Source: Actinostola sp. cb2023 (taxonomy: Eukaryota; Cnidaria; Anthozoa; Actiniaria; Actinostolidae). Taken from it: a stretch of 64,000 nt of DNA. The notes beneath the pieces were generated by a model. The model ran no database searches, was not told the origin of the DNA, and worked only from the letters and a program-made list of their open reading frames with translations. Made by a program: the position numbers and the translations under genes. Shown piece after piece: positions 13,461 to 26,800 of this stretch. Numbering within the stretch: position 1 is the first letter of the stretch; each line of letters opens with the position of its first letter. Location of the stretch: the NCBI GenBank assembly GCA_033675265.1, contig JAUJYZ010000860.1, forward strand, positions 83,501 to 147,500, read 5' to 3'.

Positions 13461-14059
13461 TTATTATTATATTGAACAGTCCAAGTAACAATCCAAGCGA
13501 TTATTTCAAAATTTGTGTAAATAAGGATTTTTTATCTATTTTTTATCTCTTATTTTAAATTTGTTTTGAGAAATAAAGTTATCATTATCATTATTATTAT
13601 CCTTATTATAAACAATCTACACAAAAAAGGTCTGTGATTACATGTAGCAGGCTATAGCTAAGGAGTAGTTGGCCCAACAACAAGGCAAGATGTGCAGTAG
13701 TATTAGGACTAGATGGTGCAGTGCTATCCCTTAAGTGACTCCTTTGGGGTGAATAGGGGTTTCGTTCAGGAAAAGGGCACCTCGATTGATATGCTAAAAG
13801 CAAGCTGTGTTTACAGCCAGTCAATATTATAATTTATAGAGTGCCTTGTCCTGAATGACATCCCTGGGTGAATAAATTAAAGAAGCTACAACACAGAAAA
13901 CATGTATACTTACCCATCGGCGGCAACAGGTACATATTGCTGAATATTGGTATCCCAGTAGGAGTATTGCCCTGTTGTGCCGTTATAGTAATACTGAAAC
14001 AAACAATGCAAGTATGAAATTAGGCAAGTAAATTTCTGCCTTGGTATCTAGTACCAGGA

Positions 14060-14110
<51 letters not shown>

Positions 14111-17100
14111 GATATTGCTTTCTTCTTCCCTGACCTAACCAGGGATCTCCTTCCCTGACTTAACCAGGGTTCACCTTCCCTGACATAACCAGGGTTCTCC
14201 TTCCCTGATCTAACCAGGGATCTCCTTCCCTGACCTAACCAGGGATCTCCTTCCCTGACCTAACCAGGGTTCTCCTTCCCTGTCCTAACCAGGGTTCTCC
14301 TTCCCTGACCTAACCAGGGATCTCCTTCCCTGACCTAACCAGGGTTCTCCTTCCCTGACCTAACCAGGGATCTCCTTCCCTGACCTAACCAGGGTTCTCC
14401 TTCCCTGATCTAACCAGGGTTCTCCTTCCCTGACCTAACCAGGGTTCTCCTTCCCTGACCTAACCAGGGTTCTCCTTCCCTGACCTAACCAGGGTCTCCT
14501 TCCCTGACCTAACCAGGGTCTCCTTCCCTGACCTAACCAGGGTTCTCCTTTCCTGACCTAACCAGGGATAACCAGGGATCTCCTTCCCTGACCTAACCAG
14601 GGTCTCCTTCCCTGACCTAACCAGGGTTCTCCTTCCCTGACCTAACCAGGGTCTCCTTCCCTGACCTAACCAGGGTTCTCCTTCCCTGATCTAACCAGGG
14701 TTCTCCTTCCCTGATCTAACCAGGGTTCTCCTTCCCTGACCTAACCAGGGTTCTCCTTCCCTGACCTAACCAGGGTTCTCCTTCCCTGACCTAACCAGAG
14801 CTCTCCTTCCCTGACCTAACCAGGGTTCTTCTTCCCTGACCTAACCAGGGATCTCCTTCCCTGACCTAACCAGGGTTCTTCTTCCCTGACCTAACCAGGG
14901 TTCTTCTTCCCTGACCTAACCAGGGTTCTTCTTCCCTGACCTAACCAGGATTCTCCTTCCCTGACCTAACCAGAGATCTCATTTGTTGAAACAGTTGTAC
15001 TAAATATATGCAATCAGTAAATCAGTATCATACCTGTGTTGTAGAATCGTAGTACAGCCCTGAGACTGAGTCATAGTAATACCCTGATAATGTGTCATAT
15101 ACAAAGTTGGTCATTGGAGGGGCTGCAAATGGTAGTGCAGCAGAGGAATTAGATGTGGAGGCGGTGGAAGCAGTTGAACTGGAAGATGCTGTTTCTGAAG
15201 TTGAATAAATGCAATAAATAGTTAAAAAAAATACTGTTTTAACCCACGTCAATGTATCTAGCTAATTGGGAGCACAACTCTCGTGAGAGAGACAATTGAG
15301 GGAGGAAAACTGGAGTTCCCAGAGAAAAACCCTTGAAGCAAGGAAAACGGATGAACAAAGTCGATACACATGTAATGCCTGGTCCAGGAATTCTTTGCAG
15401 TGGTACAATTGCAAAGACAAATTAAATTACTGTATATAAAAAATATTATGAGACCAGACAGACATCCCTCTAAATGTGGACACCTCTCTTCGATGGACAT
15501 CTTTGTGTGGTCTATGGTTTTACTAAACATTTTCTCTCACAGACATCTCACTACATGGTTAAACTGGAGGATCAATATGTACTACTGTAACGGGGACTGG
15601 GTCGAGTAATGGCAGAGTGAGGTTCACAAAAAAACTCCCTCCGATAATTTGTTCTTATATGACGGGTAAATGGCCGAATGTATAGAAAATCTTAAAGCTA
15701 GAAGAAGAAATAGATCCAATCTGTCGTCAGAAAGTTCAATAGAATCTCCTGAAGCAAAAAAAACAAGGAACTCGAGTGTTGAGAGAATTTCAGATAACGA
15801 AGGCGACGAGGTGTTAACAGCATTGAATATGGCCGGGAATCTCAACGAAAAACTTCAACAGATCTTAAAGAAACTAGAGAAATTAGACACAATCGAGAAA
15901 TCGACATCCAAAATCGAGTCCAGCCTGAAGGAACTAGAGATTAGAATGGCGAAAATGGAAGAGTTTAAAATCACGGCAAGCAAGGATATCCAAGAATTAA
16001 AGGACGGTCTTTCCTATGTAGGGGATCAAGTTCAAGAAGCGAAGCTTGACGAAGTGAGTAAGAACCTAACACAGATTGACGAATTGAAGAAAGAAAGCTC
16101 CTCAAAACTTGAAGAATTAACCACCCAGAACTTATATCTTGAAGCTTATTCAAGGAGAGAAAACATTAAATTCTTTAATATTGAGGAAACACCTCGTGAA
16201 AATGTCGAAGAGGTTCTTCGTGACTTCTTGGAGGAGGAACTTGGTCACCAAGATGCAAGAGAGATCGAAATTCAAAGGGTGCATCGGGTTGGAAAGACTA
16301 AAGGAGACAAGCCAAGACCCATTTTGGCAAGATTTCTAAGGTATAAGGACTGCGAATCTATCTTATCCATGGGACGCCGTCTTCGCGACACGGATTACCA
16401 AATGTTTACAGACCTCCCTTATGAGATAATACGAAGAAGAAGACTACAGATGGATAATTTGAGGACTGCGAAACTAAATAACATTCCAGCATACTTTAGC
16501 AAGTCGCAACCGGACAAGCTGTACATAAGAGGAAAGGTTTGGCCCGTAGGCAGAGAGTTAGAAGTGATCTCAGTACGATACCCTAAAGTTTAAATATCCT
16601 AAAGAGGAGGGAAAATCATTCGTTTCAGTATTACGTCAAAATCTGGCTCTGATAAGTTACACCAGTTGTTAATGTATGTATATGTTGTGGTGTATTGTAC
16701 ATTATTAAGCCAGTCCTTATTTTTGTCAATAATATGTTGCTTAAAAGATTCTAAAACTTTAGATATTTATGTTAAGTGCTACAGTAGGAATCTATTCGTC
16801 CGGCGTAATTATGAATACGTTTAACTTTAATATATTATCACTCAACGTCCGGGGCCTAAGGGAATACAAGAAAAACAGAAAGTTATTCAACTGGATTGTT
16901 AAACACAAAGGAGACCGTGGTATTACTTTTCTACAAGAAACACATAGTACTCCAGACATTGAGGATGATTGGTCTCGTAGAACAAAGGGGGAATTAGTTA
17001 TGTCGCACGGGAGTTCAAACAGCAAAGGAGCGGCTATTTTGTTTGGTGAAAAACTGAATTTTGCTATCAAACAAAGCATAATAGATAAAAATGGCAGGTA

Positions 17101-20100
17101 TGTAATCATACTGAGTGAAATACAAGGGACTAGTTTTATGTTAGTTAACACTTATGCTCCAAACGATGAAAAAAGCCAAGTAACTTTAATTGAAGATATA
17201 GTTTGAAAAGATGAATACAATTGATTGTCCCGTGGAAACATATACCATTTGGGGAGGTGATTTTAACTTTATTTTTGATTTAGATCTTGAAGCATCAGGC
17301 GGTAATCCTAATCTTAAATTACGCTCTATTGAGACAATGAAGACAATTATGAATGATCTAGATCTTTGCGATATATGGAGAATACGCAATCCAACTACTA
17401 AACGTTTTACATGGCGCGGAACAGCACAAGGTAAAAACAGTAATCATAACCATTATCTGCACCGTAGATTAGATTTCTTTTTCATATCCGATGAGTTGCA
17501 GCCCTTCGTGGAAGATTGTGATATTATCCCGGCACCATCTACAGATCATTCAGCTCTCTCAATAAATCTCAAATCTCAAAGCATTTCAGGAAGAAAGCAA
17601 AGGGCCATCTTTTTGGAAATTTAACAACTCTCTTGCCGAAAATGAAGAATACATCACAAAGCTTAAAACAACGATCGATGCTATTAAAAAATCATTGAAT
17701 AGCGAAAATATTTTGAATTCACAAGTAAGATGGGAACTAATAAAGTATGAAGTTCGTAAATTTACTATAACATTTTCAAAATCTCTGGCAAAAAAACGTA
17801 GAACCGAATACCAAAAACTTGAATCAGAAATTAAACAGATAGAAAATACTAATGGATGGGAGAAAGAAGAAAACATGATTGTAGAACATGATAAACTCAT
17901 CAAATTACTCGAAGAAAGAAGTAACTATATTACTGAGGGAATTATTATCAGGTCTAAAGCAAAATGGTATGAATTAGGAGAGAAAAGCAATAAGTATTTT
18001 TTAACGCTAGAGAAACGAAACAAAGCTAAAACACACATTAAAAAAAATTGTGGAACCAAATAATACGGAAATTACGCAACCAAAGAAAATTCTCGGAAAA
18101 ATATATGATCACTTCAGTAAAATATATTTATCCAGATCGGATAAAACAGAAAATGAGTGTTTGGAATTTCTGTCACAGATTGATATACCAAAACTTTCAG
18201 AAGAAGATAAAGAGGCATGTGATGGTGAGATAACTATCGATGAATGTCACTATGCACTAAAACAAATGGGTACGTCTAAGACGCCAGGTAATGACGGACT
18301 GACTAAGGAATTTTATATGTGCATGTGGTCAGAATTAAAAGATGATTTAGTAAGATGTTTGAATGACGGTTATAAAAATGGTTCCTTAACTACATCCCAG
18401 AAACAAATAGTTATTACCTTACTTGAAAAACCTGGTAAGGATAACAGGCTATTGGATTCATGGCGACCGATTAGTTTGATAAATGTTGATGTAAAAATAT
18501 GCAGCAAGGTTTTAAGCAATAGGATAACTGAGTTATTACCTTCAATAATTCATCCAGATCAAGCGGCTTTTATTAAAAATAGAACAATTGATGAACCAAT
18601 AAGACTTATAGATGATATAATGGATTATGCCAGAAAGGAAAACATATCTTTGATTTTATTCGCGGCCGACTTTGAAAAAGCGTTTGATACTATCGAACAT
18701 AACTTTGTATATGGAGTATTAAAAGGTTTTGGTTTTGGAGAAGGCTTTATTAAATGGATTAAAATTCTTTTAGAAAACAACCAAAGCTGCGTAATGAATA
18801 ATGGACTAGCAACAAATTTTTTCCCAGTTTTTAGAGGAACAAAACAAGGAGACCCTATATCGCCATATATTTTAATCTTGGTAATTGAAATAATGGCTTT
18901 AATGATGAGAAAATGTAAGGATATTGAAGGAATTAAGATAAAAAATAAACATATTAAGCTGGTATTATTTGCAGATGATACAACTTTCTTTTTGAAAGAT
19001 ATTAATTCGTTGGATATCGTGTTAAATCAATTAGAAATGTATAAACAATTTTCGTCACTAAAGAGATCACTTAACAAAATCAGAGGCAGGGTGGATTGGA
19101 AGAAATAAGGATGAAAGTGAGCAAAATATTAAGTGGATAAACTTTTATGAAAAGGGTATCAAAATTTTAGGTATCTTTTTCTCCTACAACAAGATACTGC
19201 ACTACAATAATAATTTTAAACGCATATTAACGGAGTTTAAAACTACTTTATCTCTATGGCGTACCCGCACCTTAACTCTTTATGGAAAAATTCAAGTAGT
19301 TCGTTCATTAGCACTGTCTAAATTACTCTACGTATGTTCAAAGATTCATGTGAATGATGAATTCATTAAACTGGTAGAAAGCAATATCAAGGATTTCATT
19401 TGGAACGGAAAGAAGCCTAAGATAAAATATCGAACTTTAATTGGCGAATATACAGACGGTGGTTTAAAGTTACCAGATTTTTGTTCATGCATTAAAGCGA
19501 ATCGTATTAAATTGGCTATAAAATTAATGATATCGGAAGAAAGAACTTGGAATACTATTCCATTGTTTTATATCTGGATTCTATAGGCGGTGTTGAGTCA
19601 ATACGAAATAACTTCGATAAAAAAAGAATTCCAGATTCGATTCCTATTATTTACAAAATTGCCCTATTAAGCTGGGCAGAGATTTCTAGTATTATTGTAG
19701 ACAATAATCCAGATCTAATATTAGAACAACATCTATGGAATAATAAACACATTAAAATACAAAGCAAAGCGGTATTTTTTAAAACATTTTTTGAACTTAA
19801 TATTAATAGAGTTGTTGACCTTTGTAACGAACAGTATGAATTTAAGTGGGAACATGTAGGGAGCATGGGATTGCAGGACAACGATTTTATGAGATGGGCA
19901 GGTATTGTTCATGCCATACCATCTGAATGGAAAACTGCTTTGAAAAATAATGATAACACATTCAAAAACGAAGGGCTAGCGCGTAGATATTTATATCTAG
20001 GTAACAAAAAAATTGATCTTACAAAGAGTAATACTAAATTGATTTATCAATGGTTAGTTAGTAAACAAAGTTCAAAGTACCAACATCCCAAAGTCATATA

Positions 20101-20776
20101 TGTAAACGAATTGGTCAAGATACGCCTCTAGAGTGGGAAGTAATTTATGGTAGAATTTATAAAACTACAATAGATTCCTACTGTAGATTTTTTCAATATA
20201 AAATACTAAACAACTGTCTGTACTTAAATAAGGATTTGAATCGTTTTAAATTAATTGAATATTCTAGTTGTTCATTCTGTTCTCTTTACCCTGAAACTAT
20301 AGATCATTTATTTGTTGAATGTATAGATTCAAAAAACTATTACTTAGAAATTAGATCGTGGTTAGAAAAATACAATATTACTCTTCCTGAGTCTAACAGA
20401 TCCAACATTATTTTAGGAATTGAAGAAAATGTATCTAATTATGTAATTTTAATGTACAAGTTAACTATATATAAGGCAAGAGAAAAAGGAAAGGTTCCTT
20501 CATTATCTCTCTTTAAAAACTTTCTAGTTTATTCAGAGAAAATTGAATATATGGTGGCTATGGCTAAAAATAAATTATTTTCGCACACATAAAAAAATGG
20601 GAAAAATTAAAAACTGCATTAGAATCTGAGTAAAAATAATGTTGGAACTGGCGTTATTGTAATTAATGTAAATTATGTGTAAATTTGTAGTTCATTCGTA
20701 ATTCTGTGTGTATTCAGTGTAGTATAGATATATACATGTAAATTTTGTACAAACAAAGCATCAATAATAATAATTA

Positions 20777-20809
<33 letters not shown>

Positions 20810-23800
20810 AATAAAAAAATAAAAAAAAAATTAAAAAAATAAAAAAAAAAAAAAAAAAAATGTACTACTGTAACATTTACCTTGCTGGGCCGTGCCACTT
20901 GTTAGGGGCTAATAGAAGAAAAAGTAAAGAATGTCCATAAATATTGACTGTAACACTCAGTGATACAAATATAGAACAGATTTCACGATTATGAAAAGTT
21001 ACGGCATGGACGTGCTGCATGACTTGACCATGTTATATATATATGATTATAAACAAATCCTTGTCGTGCCATGATACTGACAGTGCTCTACAAGCATCAA
21101 GAGTTCCAGACTTTCAGTATGCACACAATGTATTATTATTACAAAGGAAAAGTGAGCACCAATTCTAGACACAGGGAGCCCAAGCTATGTTTTTGCTCAC
21201 TTGGTGCTCACTTTTCCTTTGTAATAATCTCAAAATGCATTGTGCTCGGCCCCGGAAGTCTGGAACACTTGATGCTTGTATTACCATGTACCATGTACAG
21301 CCTACATTTACCATCTACTAGTTCTAACCTGTTGGTACTGGGATGAGTAGGATGATTGAGATGCTGATTGTGCCTGTGCAATGGCCATTGCAGCAGCAGC
21401 TGAGTTATTCTGCTGTGGAGTGCTGGACCATTGTGCTTGTTCTATTGCTGCTGTTGCCACATTGCTAACAACACAACATAAAGGTCTGTATAAACTACTC
21501 AGCTAGCAGACAGGTCAATAATGTTATTTTTTTTAAATATATATATATATATTTTTTTTCAAGATTCGCCCATAAGGCAGGTGTTGTACAGTAGGACACG
21601 AAGTCCCCTTTAAAATACATTACACCACGTCCCACCACAGGGAGCCCAAGCATAAATTCAGTAAAAAAATAAAATTCGAAATAAAGTATTTTTTTCCGCT
21701 ATACACCTTTGTTGTCTGTTAACTTAACCTGCCTGGTGATTTTTTTTTCAGAATTTTTTTTTTTCTCGGACCAGTAAGGAAAAATGAAAAGGGTGGACAC
21801 TCCACTTCGATTATCGATTCGAAATGCCCAAATCGCTCGGGGAAATACGATTTTTTTGCTATAAATACTCAACTTATCGGCTGCAAACTCCCACAACATA
21901 TAATCAGATACCTATTCTTCTATCTCGTACTCATTGAAGAGCGAATTTCAGATTAGTTGGGAAATAAATCGCCAGCGAATTCGAAACTATTTTCAAAACT
22001 AATGCGTACCGAGGCGAATCCGTGCCGTTGGCACGAGAAAAAAAAAATTCTGAAAAAAAATCACCAGGCAGGTTAAGTTAACAGACAACAAAGGTGTATA
22101 GCGGAAAAAAATACTTTATTTCGAATTTTATTTTTTTACTGAATTTATGCTTGGGCTCCCTGTGGTCCCACCCAATAAGAAGGTTACCCAGTATACCCGA
22201 CCCCTGATGAATTCCCAATATGTTTGCACTAATATAGGAATAATTTATTTGACAGGTGATCTATCTGTTAGTTGATTAGGAGGTTGGTGTTGCAGGTGAT
22301 GATAGGACATGTAAGTGAACAGAACAACTACATGTAGTCAGTCAGTGATTCTAGTGGACTGCATCAGTAAATCAGTCAAAAGTCAGTCAGTCTGTCTGTC
22401 AGTAAATCAGTCAGTCAGTCAATCAGTCACAGAGATGGTCATTCCATCAGTGATTCAGTCAGTCAATCAATCAATCAGTCAGTCAGTCAGTCAGTCAGTC
22501 AATCAGTCACAGAGTTGGTCAGTCCATCAGTACACGGCTCAAAGGGAGAGTACTTTGCAATTAATTTTAATTTTAGTGATTTTGATTCCGTGTTTAAATA
22601 AAATTCATTCATTCATTCATTCATTCATTCATTCATTCATTCATTCATTCATTCATTCATTCATTCATTCATTCATTCATTCATTCATTCATCAGTGATT
22701 CAGTCAGTCAGTCACAGAGTTGGCCAGTCCATCAGTGATTCAGTCAGTGATTCAGTCAATCAGTCAGTCAGTCAGTCAATCAGTCACAGAGATGGTCAGT
22801 CCATCAGTGATTCAGTCAGTCAGTAAAAAAGACAGTCAGTCCATCAGTTATTCAGTGAGACAGACAGTCATTGAGTCATCAAGTCAGTCAATCAGTCAGT
22901 CAATAAAAAAGACAGTCAGTCCATCAGTGATTCAGTGAGACAGACAGTCATTGAGTCATCAAGTCAGTCAATCAGTCAGTCAATAAAAAAGACAGTCAGT
23001 CCATCAGTGATTCAATGAGACAGACAGTCATTGAGTCATCAAGTCAGTCAATCAGTCAGTCAGTAAAAAAGACAGTCAGTCCATCAGTGATTCAGTGAGA
23101 CAGACAGTCATTGAGTCATCAAGTCAGTCAATCAGTCAGTCAATAAAAAAGACAGTCAGTCCATCAGTGATTCAATGAGACAGACAGTCATTGAGTCATC
23201 AAGTCAGTCAATCAGTCAGTCAGTAAAAAAGACAGTCAGTCCATCAGTGATTCAGTGAGACAGACAGTCATTGAGTCATCAAGTCAGTCAATCAGTCAGT
23301 CAGTAAAAACGACAGTCAGTCCATCAGTGATTCAATGAGACAGACAGTCATTGAGTCATCAAGTCAGTCAATCAGTCACTCAGTAAAAAAGACAGTCAGT
23401 CCATCAGTGATTCAGTGAGACAGACAGTCATTGAGTCATCAAGTCAGTCAATCAGTCAGTCAATAAAAAAGACAGTCAGTCCATCAGTTATTCAGCGAGA
23501 CAGACAGTCATTGAGTCATCAAGTCAATTATAGTTCTTGTACCTTGGTTTACTAGCTGGCGCTGGTTCACTGTTCTTAGCATACAATGTATTAATAATGC
23601 GGCCATCTATCTCAAATGGTGGATTCATACTTGATAGCTCTTCTAAGAAATTGGTGGCATCCTGTAAAAAGAGACACAAGCACATGCATGTTTAAACTAG
23701 ACTTTCTTATGTGTACAGCGACCCAGTTTTCTTGTACATTCTATTTACTAAACATAATTAAAGTTGAAGCGAATGTCGATGCAAAATCAAGACATGGCAT

Positions 23801-26800
23801 AGTGAGTAGATTTTCAAGTTATGGTACATGTACATTGTATCTCCAAAAACTAAGGCTATGTTTATGACCAGACTATAGGATTTTGAAACCAGTACAAATT
23901 TCCACAGGAATATCTCCATGCACTCCACCAGTTGTACTCCCATCTGTTGTTTACACAAGATCACGAGAACTGGTCTATAACTCCCACTGTTAGTAATCCT
24001 CTCTACTGTCAAACTATCTCTTTACCTCTATAGAAGCGAGTTCAACAAAACAGAAGCCTCTTGACGTGCTGGTCAATTTGTCCCTTATTAGACGGATGTC
24101 GTAAATGGGTAAAGTAGTTATTGATGACAGCATCGTGCGAACCTGTCAATCAAAATCATACAATGTAAAAACCATTTGACTGATAAATTAAGGTTTTGAG
24201 TCAGACATGGTAAACATACTCGAAGACCATTTTACTGATAATTATCAATAATAATATTATTATTATTATTTGTAATTTGTTTTGAGAAATAAAGTTATTA
24301 TTATTATTTATATTATTATTATTTTCTTAATTTTTATTATTTTTGGATTAGGATTATTTCAGTTGTAAAGTGCTTTGTAAGTTATCTATGAAAGCGCTAT
24401 ATAAATAAAGTTATTACTTCTATTGTACATTATCCCTCCTGCTGACTCAATAGCAATAAGGTATGGGAATAGACTCATACGTCCAGCATTTCCCCCTTCA
24501 CTAACTCCCCCAATCCTCATAATCCAATCCCCATTCCTAACCTTATGGTCGGGTCCATACCTATAAAATATGCCCCCGATACTCATCATAAATTTAACAA
24601 TTTTGAAACGCATATAAACATATTAGTGAAAAGCACTTGTGAAACCAGTCAAGTTATTCTGTCTTTGATAAAGTTCTGATAAGTTTAAAGACATCATTGC
24701 CAACAGATCACCGGCCAGCTCCCCCCGGTAACAGCACTTGATTTAACCCGAGATATTGGTTCGTTCTTGCACATAACGACAGAGTCCAAATAAATTCGTT
24801 GAGCCATCCCGCAATCTTCGTCAATGTGTGGTTAAAAAGAAGACCCTCCTTTTCTGGGAAATAAAGGATTTCCTGGCACTTAACATGGCCTAAATCTCCT
24901 GCCCTATCGCCTGCAAAGAACATAGTTTTCAGGAAGGTCTGGTCTCTGGCTAACAACAGATCATTAATGAAGAAAGGCTCAGCTTGCAAGGGCAAAATCC
25001 TTGCTTCCAATAATTGTTCCACCCTCACAGCAGACAAATACTCTTTTACTTTCCTCGATGCTGCTGGATTCCCATATCCCGGAAGGCCCGATATGGCCGA
25101 GTCCCTCCCTAAATCACTCACAACTTGCCAATCATGGAGGTTTCTCTTTCTTCCAAACCAATACATGTCGAACAATGTACTTTGTTTTACCTGCGCTGTC
25201 CTTCCAAATTAGAAAACACTTTTCAAACCAAGGGTGAAAAGATGAGAACATGGAACGTAATACAAAGTGCAGCCTCAGCTGCGCTCCGACTGTCACGAAG
25301 GGCAGTCGGGTGAGACCAAAATCCCTCATCCGTAAAAAGTTCCCCAATTAACCTGTCATCTATGTATAATGAGCAAACCACACCTAAGTTTCGAAGGTAT
25401 CTCAAGGCCACACTACCCACTGATTGATAAATAAACAGATAATTTTTCCAACCAAATGGCAAAGTGGTGTTCACATACCAGCAACCTTCCCACTCAAAAC
25501 CGACATAAGTCCGACTCCTTCGTCAACAATATATGGTCATAACCAGAATTATCATCCAGCTTTGACATAAAGGACTCCAGGTAGACGTACCTTGGAACTT
25601 CGGCGAGCTTATCTAAAGAAAATGGAGTATCAATCATCCACAAATTGAGAAACCGAGCATCGAGACAAAGATGCGGCTTGGATGGTTCAACTGTGAGGAG
25701 TAAGACCAGCCAAAGGGGATTCAACGACACCTACTTTACCCCAAACCCTGACGGCAGCAGTTAACAGGTGACTTGATATAGACTCGGTCACAAATTCTAC
25801 AAAACTATTACAAGAAATATGGTACCGGAACCTTTTCCGCTGTGGCAAGCAACTATCATAATAACTACCCTTGAAAATCCCTTTGAAAGGGAGAAAAAAG
25901 TCACAAAAGTTCACTCCATTGTCGATATAACCTTGAATAGTGTCATGGTCTTTGTAATCGGTCAATACGACCTCCCATTGAACTCTCCTTAGTTTTGTGG
26001 CTCATTGCACCGCATAAGGACAAAAACCCTTTCCCTTATCATGAAACACTTGCATCTGGAAATCACATAAAATAAAGGGAATAAACAACCCAACACGTAG
26101 GAGATTAATAATATAACCATAACCAAAAAAGCAACAGGGAAAACCCCCACCCAGACTTAGAGAAGATGACTACCAACCGCCTGATGAATCGAGACACAAG
26201 GGCTGCCTTTTTAGACATACGCTTGCGAAGTCAACTCCTAAAGCCCAAAACGAGGAAAAAAACAAACAAACAACAAAACAAAATTGGAACTTCCATCCCC
26301 CCAGTAGTATGTATATGGGAATTAATAAAATAAATACCACACTCCCGAATAAATGATAGTGCACACAAAACAACATTTATTGCCTCTGTAATTAAACCTT
26401 TTACGTTTTACACGAGCGGGCAAAGTGGCCATACTGGCCACAGGCATAACACATGATACGACTGGGAGCTCTCTGACGTCGTCTAAATGGTAACTCATCA
26501 TTCCCTGATGGACTATGTCTTCTAGCCAAAGCTGTCAATGCCGAGTAGGGGTCAAAGAGCCCAGCCGGGCAAATAAGCTGCTGGAGGGAAGTAACAGCGT
26601 TGTCCACTAGCGCGATACTTGCAGAATCTCTTAGCTCCTTTAGCTCCTTCTGGAGCTTCGCCATGGGAGAATCCTACATAAATAGAAAACGTAACACTCA
26701 GCCAGTATTGAGCACAGAACAACTCAAATTCCATAGATGTTATGCTATAACAATGCCAACAATAAAATACCCACAAGCATGAGTAAATAGAAACAGACAC

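Larger units (their letters stand above)
15577..20874 (+). mobile_element. Near full-length L1/Tx1-like LINE with 15-bp target-site duplications
   Basis: The 15-bp sequence atgtactactgtaac occurs at 15577-15591 and again at 20860-20874, bracketing 5.27 kb that carries ORF1, an endonuclease/RT ORF2 and an A-rich tail (about 20770-20859). This is the signature of target-primed reverse transcription. The element lies antisense in the RBM5/10 intron between exons 12 and 13, with its 3' copy of the duplication 6 nt from the exon 12 donor. The 5' region before ORF1 is only about 80 nt. Confidence 0.93.

Noticed and set aside
13186..13558. Poly-Ile/poly-Asn and poly-Leu frames
   Set aside because: ATT microsatellite translation.
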